Below, piece by piece: positions 24,260 through 33,793 of a DNA stretch of 64,000 nt. The notes beneath the pieces were generated by a model. That model was given only the letters and a program-made list of their open reading frames with translations. It ran no database searches and had not been told where the DNA came from. The stretch's first letter is position 1; every line of letters starts with the position of its first letter. The stretch is from Lepas anatifera (Eukaryota; Arthropoda; Thecostraca; Lepadidae), in NCBI GenBank assembly GCA_034440635.1, contig JAOTON010001048.1:67001-131000 (forward strand), read 5' to 3'. The translations under genes were made by a program, and so were the position numbers.

Positions 24260-24854
24260 CCTGTGCCCCTAAACTAAGTTGAGGTCCTATGAGTTGATTT
24301 TAAGGTCCCCTGAGCTTCTCGGGGCCTCTGAGCTGGCCTCTGATACCATACGAGCTAATCTGGGCTCTTTGAGCTGAACTGAGCGCCCCTGAGATGGTTT
24401 GCGCAGCATGAACTGTTCTAGGATGCCTAAACTGAGCTAGGAGCCGTAACCTTGAACAGGGCCCCGTGAGTTGGCCAGAACCTATATCCACCGATCTGGG
24501 GGCCCCTGAGCTGAGCTGGGACCGTAAAGTTAATATTGTCCCTTGAGCTAATATGGATCCCATGTGATGCACAGAAGACCCTAAACTTATCTGAGGCCCC
24601 TGCACAGGAATAGGGCCCCTGCTTTGAAATTGGGTTATAAGCTTTAATTGAAACCCTGGACTGTTCTGAAACCCCAAATATGCCGGCAAGGGGCCCCTGG
24701 ATGATCCAGGCCCTTAAGCTTATCTGGTCATCAGAGCTAATATGGGCTTCTGTGTTGAACTGAGGGCCCCTGAGATGGTCTGGGACTCCTATAAGGCTTT
24801 ACAGCCACTGACCTGGCGGCCGTGAGCTTGAATGGGTCCCTTGAGATGTTCTGA
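24260..24854. repeat. Minisatellite array D, left half
   Basis: Units of about 20-21 bp, consensus GGGCCCCTGAGCTGATCTGG. This is the reverse complement of the array A type (AGATCAGCTCAGGGGCCC), so arrays A and D are inverted relatives. It is cut at 24854 by an insertion and continues at 28883. Confidence 0.85.
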
Positions 24855-24939
24855 CAGTGGTGTAGCCAGGGGAGGGGGTCCCTGGGGTCCGCGGACCCCC
24901 TTGGGCTGACCTTATGCACTAAAAAAACACAAAAATTGA

Positions 24940-26560
24940 TCTCGGGGGCCTCTGAGCTTGGTCTCGGTGGGGGGGGGCCTCCCGAGCTTGGTCTCAGGAG
25001 GACCCAATAATCGGTATCGAGGGCTCCAGAGTATCGAATATTGATCTTGGGAGACACCTGTGCTCAGTCTCAGGGGGTCCCGAGCTTGGCATCAGGGCCC
25101 CGAGCTTGGTCTCAGGGCCCCTCCTCCCCGCGCTCGGTCTCACGGGCCTTTCGATTTTGGTCTCAGGGTCCCGAGCTTGGTCTCAGGGGCCCCGAGCTCG
25201 GTGTCTGGGGGCCCTCCGAGCTTGGTCTCAGGGAGCTCCCGAGCTTGGTCTTAGGGGGCCTTTCGAGTTTAGTCTCAGGGCCCCCGAGCTTGGTCTCAGG
25301 GGCCCCCCGAGCTTGGTGTCAGGGAGCACTCCGAGCTTGGTCTCAGATAACCCCCGAGCTTGGTCTCAGGGGACCCCCGAGCTTGGTCTCAGGGATGTCC
25401 CCAAACTTGGTCTCAGGCCCCCTCTCCCAGAGCTTAGTGTCAGGGCCCTCGAGCTTGGTCTCAGGGGGGCATCCGAGGGCATCTGATGCATAAGGCTGAC
25501 CGTATGCACTGGAAAACACGAGCATTGGTCTCGGGGGCCCTGAACTTGGTCTCAGGGGGCCACCGAGCTTGGTCTCCAGCGCCCCCCGAGCTTTGTCTCA
25601 GGGGCCCTGAGCTCGGTGTCAGGGGCCCTCCGAGCTTGGTCTCAGGGAACGCCCGAGCTTGGTCTCAGGGGACTCCCGAGCTTGGTTTCAGGGGCCCCTG
25701 ATCATCGGTATCGAGGGCTCCAGAGTAACGAACATTGATCTCGGGGGCCCCCTGAGGTCGGACTCACGAACCTTTCGATTTTGGTCTCAGGGTGCCCCAG
25801 AGCTTGGTCTCAGGCCCCCCCGAGTGTGGTCTCAGGGGACCCCTGAACTTGGACTCACGGGTCTTCCGAGCTTGGTCTCAGGGGGCCCCCGATCATCGGT
25901 ATTGAGGACTCTAGAATACCGAATATTGATCTCGGGGGCCCGTGAGCTTGGTCTCAGGGGCCCCCGAGCTTGGTCTCAGGGGACAACCGAGCTTGGTCTC
26001 AGGGGGGCAAGCTTGGTCTCATGGGCCTTTCGATGTTTGGTCTCACGGGCCTTTCGATCTTGGTCTCACGGGGTCTCGAGCTTGGTCTCAAGGAACCCCC
26101 GAGCTTGGTGTCAGTGGCCCCTCGTGCTTGGTCTCAGGGAGCATCCGAGCTTGGTCTCAGGGTCCCCGAGCTTGGTCTCAGGGGTTCAGGATCCCCCTCG
26201 GGGTGCCCCCGACTATTGATATCGAGGGACTCATGAGTGAAGCACGAGCATTGGCCTCATGAGACCCAGAGTTTGGTCCCAGGGGCCCCCAGACCTGGGT
26301 TCAGGACCCCTGAGCATCGGCATCGAGGGGCTCCAGAGTACCAAGCATTAGTCTCGGGGGGGGGCTCGAAATATTGATCTTGAGGGCCCCGGAACATCGG
26401 TGTCGAGTTACTCCTGAGAAAAGCGCGAGCACGGGTCTAAGGGTGCCCCTGAGCCTGATCTAAATGGTACCCCGAGCTTGGTCTTAGGACCCCCGGGCAT
26501 CAGTATCAAGGGGCTCCGGAGTATTGGTTTAGGGGAGTAATTATTTTAGGGGCCTCTAAA
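24940..26560. repeat. Minisatellite array E, about 21-bp unit
   Basis: Units have the form GAGCTTGGTCTCAGGGGCCC plus a C, with frequent two- to three-unit higher-order blocks. Interruptions near 25488-25530 and 26225-26250 repeat the element's own subterminal text (GCTGACC.TATGCACT followed by AAAACAC.A). Frames of 60-190 codons in this area are repeat read-throughs. Confidence 0.9.
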
Positions 26561-26594
26561 TGGTGATTTCGGAGGGCCCCCGAAAGTGTGGATA

Positions 26595-27900
26595 CAGTGG
26601 TGTAGCCAAGGGGGCCCTAGGCGTCCGTAGACCCCTACCCCTTTGGGCCAATCTGAACCACTGCAAAGGATTCTCTGATCACGTGACCCCCAGAGTTAGT
26701 CTCGGGGGCCCCTGAAGATTCGTTCTCAAGGCGTCCCGAGACGGCCTCACGGCCCCGCCCTGAGAGTCGGTCTCAAGGCCCCAGAAAGTAGATTTCGGAG
26801 GCCCCTGAGGGGTTGGTATCAGGGGCCCCAAAAGTCGGTATCAGGGGCCCCGGGAGTCTGTCTCAGGGGAGGGGGCCGAGCTAGTCTCAGGGCCCCCCAG
26901 AGAGTGGTTCTCAGGGCCCTGCAACAGTCTATTTCAGGGGGCCCCTGAGAGTCAGTCTCAGAGAACCCCAAGAGTCGGTCAAAGAGACCCCAAGAGTCTG
27001 TCCTAGGGGACCCCGAGATTCGGTCTCGGGTTCCCCCTTGAGAGTCTGTCTCAGAGAACCACAAGAGTGAGTCTCAGAGCACCCCAAGAGTCGGTCTCAG
27101 GGGGCCCTCATAGTCTCACGGGTTTCTCTCTCAGGAGCCAATATTTAGTTTCAGATGGCCCCGAGAGTTAATCCGGGGGTCCGAGAGTTAGTCTAATTTG
27201 ATCCGCAGAGTGCTGGTTTCAGGAGGCCCCAGAGGGGTAATTTTGGGAGCCCTCGATATTTAGCCTCAGGCTGTGCCCCCCCCGAGTTTTGGTATAAGCG
27301 GCCCCAAAAGTCAATCTCAGGGAGCACCCAAAAGTTTGTCTCAGAGGGCTCCCGGTTGTCAGTCTCAGAGACATCCGAGAGTTAATCTCAGGGTTCTGAG
27401 AGGAATTTCCAGAGGTGCTCCCGATTTTTGGTCTCACGGGCCCGGAGTTAGCCTTAGGCCCGCGAGAGCTAATCTGGAGCCTCCGAGAGTCAGTCTCAGG
27501 AACGCCAAAGACTCAGTCTCAGAGGTGATTCCACCGCCCCCCCCGGGTGTTTGTCTCAGGGGCGCCCTAGAGTAAGTCTCAGAGGGCTGTCGGAAGTCAT
27601 TCCCAGCCCCCTCCCCCACCCCAAAGACAGCCTCAGGGGACCCGAATAGCTAATCTGGATGGCCACGATAGTCAGTCTCAGCCCCCCTCCAGAGAAAACC
27701 TGGGGGGGCCAATAATTAGTCTCAGAGGTGCTGCCGATAACTTATCTCAGGAGCCCCGATAGATTCTCAGGGGCCCTCAGTTTTGATCAAGAGGCGCCGT
27801 GAATCAGTCTCAGAGACCCCTTGAGATATAATCGGGAGAGCGGCCGAAAATTAGCTTTGTGAGTGCCGCCAAGTGTTGGTCTTAGGTGGCTCCAGAGCTC
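26595..27900. repeat. Internal transposon tip followed by minisatellite array F
   Basis: 26595 starts CAGTGGTGTAGCCAAGG, nearly the same tip as 24855. The array that follows has units of about 21-22 bp with GAGAGTCGGTCTCAGGGGCC as the recognisable part. The array decays towards 27900. Confidence 0.8.
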
Positions 27901-28800
27901 AAATATAAATTTTCAAAATCATATGCCTCGGAAAAAATGTACCTACCCCTATTGCGTACTAAAGAAGGACAAAACATGTCGATCAGGCACCATTATCGAA
28001 GGAAAGGCAAAAATTAATCTAATTTTACCGTAAGAGCAAATCGAACAGGGCTAGTCAATTTTTAATCTAGTAGCTTAACACCAATAAATACATTCCTAAA
28101 TATTCTGAAATAACCAACTTTCCAATATTTTCGTAGCAAACCAGACAAACTAGGGTAATGACAGAAATTGATGAGCATAATCCCAAAAAGAAAAATAGGT
28201 ATGGAAGGTTGAAAATAACTAAAAGAGTGAGCCAAAGCGATAGATATCTTGGGCGCCTTTTGTCTTGGTAATTTGCTCGTTTACAAGATAGCAAGGGTAA
28301 GAAAGTAACTGGATCTCAACAGGATCTGTCGACGGAATAGAGCTTATGTAACGTTCAGGACACACTCCCACATCCCTTGTATCTTTATTCGTTTTTTTCG
28401 TTTCTTTGGAAATTTCCTGATTAAAGAGTTCTTGGATTCGACACCGGGAAATAATTGCTAATCATTTCCCGTAGATCATTTCTTCGTACTCAAAACGACT
28501 GACCTCCAATAACTTCATGTCTGATTACCCGAGTGAATTGAGGTAGACTCAGGTTTAACATCATGCGCGCATCAACATTGAACTTCCCGAAATATGGCTC
28601 AAAGCTGTTATTATAGCCACGCTACCATATAAGTTATGGGCCATCCTTAATATTTGGTGACCTTAATTTACCAACACTTGGTCGGATCGAAAAACCAAGC
28701 TATAAACAAAATAAGAATGAATGCTTAAAAAGCCATAACAAAATTTCCTTCGTGTGAATGTTATAATGTTAAGATACTCTACAAAAGATATAGGAGATGG
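27901..28800. other. AT-rich right interior of the hAT-like element; no gene
   Basis: Non-repetitive. The 75-codon minus-strand frame at 28067-28294 is hydrophobic but unrecognised. No transposase motif was seen. Confidence 0.5.
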
Positions 28801-28890
28801 GCCCGGTTACTAAAGGAACCCCGGCCTGGGGCCCCCGACGGTAGTCGGACCCTTCCTTGGCCGAATCCTGGCTACGCCACTGTGTTCTGA

Positions 28891-29466
28891 GACTCTACAT
28901 CAGCCACCCTGGGACCCCCTAAGCCTAGCTGGGGCCCTGAGCTAATCTGGGTACCGCTGTTCTTAACTGGGGCCTCTGATCTGGTATGTGGGCCCTGAAC
29001 TCTTCTAGGGTCCATGGGCTAAGCTGGGGCCGTGAGCTTGAACGGAGCCCCTGAGCTGGTATGAGAGGGGACGCTATATCAGCCGATCTGGGCCCCTGAG
29101 CTGAGCTGGCCTGTACTGAACAAGAGCCCTGAGCTGGTCTGGGGCCTCTGAACTGTTCTAGCATCATTGAGCTAAGCTGGGATCCGTGAGCTTGAACAAG
29201 TCCCTTGAGCTGTTTTGAGACCCCACATAAGTCGACCTGGGGACCTCCGAGCTGAACCGGGCCCCTAAGCTAATCTGGCACCCTGTGCGAATCTGGAGCT
29301 CCCCTGTGATGAGCTTCTAGGGGTGCTGTGCTTATGTAGGGTCCCTTGATAAGCTGGTCCCGAAGCTAATGCACTGGTCTGGGCCCTTGAGCTGACTGAT
29401 CTGGTTTCCTGAGCCATGGTCTGGACTTTGGGGGGCCCTCCGAGATAATTTGGCGGCCCCTGGGCG
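28891..29466. repeat. Minisatellite array D, right half
   Basis: Same GGGCCCCTGAGCTGATCTGG-type unit and orientation as 24260-24854, of which it is the continuation. Confidence 0.85.
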
Positions 29467-29467
29467 G

Positions 29468-29595
29468 CATAGGCATAGGAACCGGGGGTCAGGGGATACT
29501 GCCCCCCTTTTGAGGTGGGCCCCCGCAACGAATATACAAATATCAGCAACTGTAATATAGAACAAGAAACCCAAACGGCCCCGATAGCTTGTCTG
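29468..29595. repeat. Subterminal repeat of the hAT-like element, copy 2
   Basis: Begins CATAGGCATAGGAACC, like the tip at 24106, and matches 24106-24240. No right partner or duplication was found, so it may be an internal duplication rather than a separate insertion. Confidence 0.65.
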
Positions 29596-30540
29596 GGAAC
29601 GTTCAAGTTCGGTAGTACGCTGCCTGCAAGCCCCTGGAGGAGGAGCGCTTCGTAACAAAGCCAAGGAACCTTCTACCCGAGTGTTTCCAAATGAGTCCCG
29701 AGAACTGGGCCCAATCAAACTCCATTCCATATCAATCCCAACACAAAATATGAATCGGACACGGACCCCGCACCAAATTCCGAGCAACAGTCGTCCCTGA
29801 GTCATCAAAAGGCGCGACGTCTTTCGATGCCAGGGTTATATGGCGTCGCCACCTCTTTCCCTGTTGGAGGGGTTTCTTGGGAGTCAAATTGCTCGTTGCA
29901 CAAGGAATCTACAGTGCCTTAAACCCGAATTGGTCGCGTGGACAGCAAGGTTGCTAACCACTATAACACCATGCCCACACCTCCTCAGCATCACAAAGCT
30001 GGCCATCAAGTACCTACATTGCACTTGCAGTCATGCTGGAGCTCTGCATTTTAGGCATCGAAATATAGATAGGCGTATTTATTGTGATCAGCCTTTACCT
30101 AAATCAATCCCTAATAATGGAAAGAATAGATCCGTAATGCCCTACCTAAATGTTCCCATTTTCGTCCTTAAATAGGCAAATACAAGTTGATTAGGCATAG
30201 CGAAGTGAGGCTATTTGGTATCAAAGCATTGTCTGTAGTTTTCTAAGCAGTTCTTAATTTTGTAAATGTAATGAAAAGGGCCTAAACATCTGTAAATATA
30301 AAAAACGCGCTCGTGGTAAAAAATGATTGAAATCGTCCGAAAAAGCTTAAAAATTGATTTCGTATTTGAAAAGGGTCTAGGTAAAAAACCAAACCATGTT
30401 TTTTTGGCGTTTTTCTATCATTTATTACATCATAATAGGTACAACTCGAAATCATAGGGAAAATTTTAATTTCTCAATTTTCCATATATTGACATCCTTG
30501 TGGGCATGCATGCCTTATTACACTAAACGAGCTATCTAAA
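29596..30540. other. Interior of hAT-like element; no gene recognised
   Basis: Mixed-composition DNA, AT-rich after 30050. The 111-codon frame at 29840-30175 is not recognised. From 30550 the sequence becomes the G/C-rich right subterminal region. Confidence 0.4.
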
Positions 30541-30680
30541 ATTTTTAAAATTATAGGCCCCCGTGGACTGGGCCCCCTTGAGGTGGGCCCCCTCTAAGGT
30601 TGGCCCCCCACTTTTCAAACCGTTCCTACGCCCCTGGCGTAGGGCACTAAATTTCGAGCGGCGCGGCCCAAAGAGGGTAC

Positions 30681-30887
30681 ACTGTAACGTGCACGTGTCA
30701 CTCTGTTCATATGCACGTATATTATCCGAGTCCACAGTACACTCCAAGACACCTTAGAACACTCCACCCTCGTACCTGCCCAACGTTCACTCCCTGCCGT
30801 TCGCGTCCCGCGCCAGCATCCCGCCTGCGACGCTGAGGTTGCCATGGCAGCCGCCTACGTCACGGCTAGGGCCGTGACATACGCCAC
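30681..30887. mobile_element. 207-bp insertion in module copy 3, flanked by GTAC
   Basis: The module copies at 11610 and 12115 read GGGGGTAC/ACCACCTGG or a close form without interruption. Here 207 bp separate the halves, with GTAC on both sides (30677-30680 and 30888-30891). The insert starts ACTGTAACGTGCACG and ends TACGCCAC. It has no frame and could be a solo LTR or a small DNA element. Confidence 0.6.
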
Positions 30888-31009
30888 GTACACCACCTGG
30901 CAATCAAAAGGGCACCCCGTCACCGATGGGGGGCACGTGCCCCTGTGCCCCCCTGGCTGCGCCCCTGTTAGACAAGATATCCACGATCATTGCCACAATG
31001 GTGTGTGCT

Positions 31010-31545
31010 ACTAGGGTGCTGCTAATGACGTTCTGCTAATGACACTTCCCGCTTATGAATTTGTGAGAATACACAGTAGCAAGTCCATCTCAAATGCAAT
31101 GAATAAGCTTTTTATTTCCGATTCTGGTCCTCTATTTGCAACAAAATTGGATTTTTAATCACTTAATTTTCCTGTCATATGCTATGAGGTGTGACGTCAC
31201 ACCCCGTTGTGGGGCTTGCTGTTGGAGGCAAGATACCTTTACTTAAAGGCACGTTCAAGAGGGATTCCTTCACGCTTGCATGACGTCACGTGGGCGTCAA
31301 GGAATTCCTTCACCTTTGGGCCGTGTGGCAAACTGCTGCTAATGGCACTGCCCGTTACAAATTTGTGAGAATACACAGCAAATAAGTTCATCCCAAATGC
31401 AATACATTAGCATTTCACCTTCGATTCTAGGCCTGTTTCTGCAAAAAGTTGGATATAAAATCATTAAATTTGCCCATGTTATATGCTACGAGGTGTGACG
31501 TCACATCCAGTGATCTGCACTTGCTCTTGGAGGGGGCTGGTTGGA
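31010..31545. repeat. Tandem pair of about 220-bp units with CRE-like palindromes
   Basis: 31010-31225 and 31320-31545 are diverged copies sharing GAATTTGTGAGAATACACAG-type text (AATTTGTGAGAATACACAG) and AGGTGTGACGTCACA. The first copy holds the perfect 16-bp palindrome GGTGTGACGTCACACC at 31188-31203. A further TGACGTCA lies between the copies at 31281-31288. Confidence 0.75.
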
Positions 31546-31599
31546 GGGAGGCTGATATTTTAGGGCCTTGGTTGTTTCGTGGCTTGGTTTGATGGCGGG

Positions 31600-33488
31600 T
31601 GGGAAAACGGCGCCCCCAATAATCAAAGGAGCTTGTGATTAATATACCAATAATTTTTTGGTAGCGAGTGACTTATGTAAAGGTATCTTGGCGAGCGACG
31701 ACGTGCAATCATTTCTGTGCGGAGGAAGCAAGAAGAGAGTACATACTTCAGTTAGGGTATGGTTTGTGAATAACCGAAAGGTATGTCTGCATTGCGTAGC
31801 AGAATTGCTATGCTTGTTGTGTTTGCTTAGCATTCAATCAGGTGAGAACTGGGAGCCAGTTTCAAACTTGTTTTGTCCCCAATGGTATGATTCTCACCTG
31901 GTTTTATTTGTGTCCCAGTGTCCATGCACAGTGAACCAATTTCCATGCAAGCAGCAGCTTACATTGTTCTAGATTGTAAGATATGTTATGCTTGTACCTA
32001 TTTGCAGGAGATCTCGGTTGTGCTTTTTTTGTGTCAAAATGAATGTAGGTTCTGTTCTGAATGATGCATGTGTATGGCTTCACTGTAAGGAAAATTTTTA
32101 CCATCACACTGTCATATATCAGTATTTTCTGATGGTTTGAGATCATCATGTTTGAATGAATATTCAAGGTAAAGTTTAAAGTTTGAATAGTTATACTTGA
32201 GCTGAGCCCCATTTCTTAAAAGTTGTAGAAATGTGACATGTTTTACACCACATTTACCTGCAAAGTTACTCTGTACTCAGGATCACGTTTCATAAAGAGC
32301 AGTGACATTCACGCGAAAGCGGCGTAGATATGAAATGCAGGGTGAATTAGGCCCAATTCCAGAATGGAATTACCTCTTTCAAATGTAACATAAAGCTGCT
32401 TTATTAACATTAAAAAGGGCATATATATCTTTTGATAAACTTGTTGAAAGAAAATTATTGTACTTATTTTCTCTTATTTGATTATTAAGTTTCTCATGAA
32501 CTTTTAAAAATACTGTGGAGAAAGATGAGTTAACAGCAGACACAATATATATATACGACACATTTGTTTATGGCAGTACCCCATTTTTTTAGGTAGTTAA
32601 TGTCAAGAAGGCCCTAAAAGGTTCACAAGTTATTGTATTGTTGTGCAAGTGTACTTCAGTGGAGTTAGAGTTGAATTGTGTGTACTAATCGTGAGTGAAC
32701 TGTGAAAGGTCTGTGAACGTTATAATTTCGTGAAACTGGGAAAGCAATAGTGATTCAACATCTTTGAAGAATAATTAGATGTTGGTACTTAGGTACCTAG
32801 GTATATCATCATTTTTGCCAGAGGCCTCAGTAGAGATACTTGGATTTTGTTGGTAACAGGCACCTTAAATTGAATTTTAACCTCCATAGACTCCATATAA
32901 CACCATCTCAGTGTCAGCCTATCTATGGTTCTGTGTACTCCCTAGACTGTAAAATAACAGTAATGGCAGAAAGTCAAAGTAAAAAATCAATGTCAGCTTT
33001 CCTGTGTATTTGCATCAATAGCTATCATCATTTTTGGCATACCAAATGGCCATAGAACTCTACATATCAGCTCAATTTGGCATGAGTAACTTGCACTTCA
33101 AACCTGTGCAAGGAAGAACTTACACACCTTTCTTATTTCAGTTTATTTTATATTCATGACTCTTTTTGTCCTTCACTACACTACCTAGTTTTGCCTGAGA
33201 TTCAGAATTTCAGAAGAAATGATGTATTTTTCATGTTTTGCTTTATTATCTGATAAATGTTATGCTGCTTTTTCTTGCATGGCTTTTTAGGAGTGTTTTA
33301 CATATTCAATGTACATGTTGTCTGCTATATGAAACAAAATTGGAAATATTCTACGCTGCATTCCAGTATAGCGTAGTTTAGAACAGCATAACTTTGCAAG
33401 TAGTTGTATTTTATGCTGCATTTTGTGAAACAAGATTGTGGTGTATTATTCACTTTCTACGCTGCATTATGCTACTTCTACGCTATAA
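31600..33488. other. Unrecognised AT-rich region
   Basis: A 104-codon + frame (31658-31972) starts in a non-repetitive stretch. A consensus-like donor, AAAG followed by GTATGT, occurs at about 31777-31786, so an exon ending there is conceivable. Nothing in it resembles a known family. The rest is AT-rich DNA with no frame. Near 33345-33490 the phrase CTACGCTGCATT recurs. Confidence 0.35.
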
Positions 33489-33493
33489 GCGTA

Positions 33494-33703
33494 TGTACTG
33501 TTCGGTCCTTGAATTCAACCTGACTCACGAGCGCGACCGCCGATCAACTAACCACCATGGTGTTCCACCAAGAACTGTATTTGCGCGAAAATCCAGGTAT
33601 GACAACATTTAGCCAATCACCAGAAAGAGAAACAAGTACTTGCTCACTTAGTGTAAACAAGTACCAAAGTGAGGTAACCGAAAGTGACGTCATCAACACT
33701 ACA
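33494..33703 (-). repeat. 3' LTR of the Ty3/gypsy element
   Basis: 210 bp, beginning TG and ending CA, differing from the other LTR by three substitutions that I can see (about 98.6% identity). Confidence 0.95.
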
Positions 33704-33793
33704 TGCTCCCACACAATCCTGAAGGTCGGCAATGGAAAAGCAAAACATTGCGGGAAACAGGATTAACAAATCGTATATCATGAAACAAACACA

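Larger units (their letters stand above)
24855..28882. mobile_element. hAT-like non-autonomous element inserted into array D
   Basis: Tips CAGTGGTGTAGCCAGG and CCTGGCTACGCCACTG are near-perfect inverted repeats. Flanks are the perfect 8-bp duplication TGTTCTGA (24847-24854 and 28883-28890). Joining the flanks restores an array D phrase equivalent to the one at about 29210-29235. The 4.0-kb interior is arrays E and F and then about 0.9 kb of AT-rich DNA; no transposase is encoded. A second left-type tip lies inside at 26595. Confidence 0.9.
24106..30636. mobile_element. hAT-like non-autonomous element inserted into a 285-bp module
   Basis: The left tip CATAGGCGTAGGAAC and the right tip GTTCCTACGCCCCTG are inverted repeats. 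Both flanks carry the perfect 8-bp duplication GCGTAGGG (24098-24105 and 30637-30644). Removing the element reconnects the module text GCGTAGGGCACTAAATTTCG seen intact at about 11565 and 12080. The interior is array D, itself split by another insertion, plus about 1 kb of AT-rich DNA. No transposase frame is present. A 161-bp MITE at 60209 carries the same type of tip. Confidence 0.88.

Noticed and set aside
26595..28882. Separate hAT-like insertion starting at the internal tip 26595
   Set aside because: Left flank TGTGGATA does not match TGTTCTGA on the right; pairing with 24855 does.
29468..30636. Separate insertion from the tip at 29468 to the tip at 30636
   Set aside because: Left flank CTGGGCGG does not match right flank GCGTAGGG, whereas 24106-30636 has a perfect match and restores the module.
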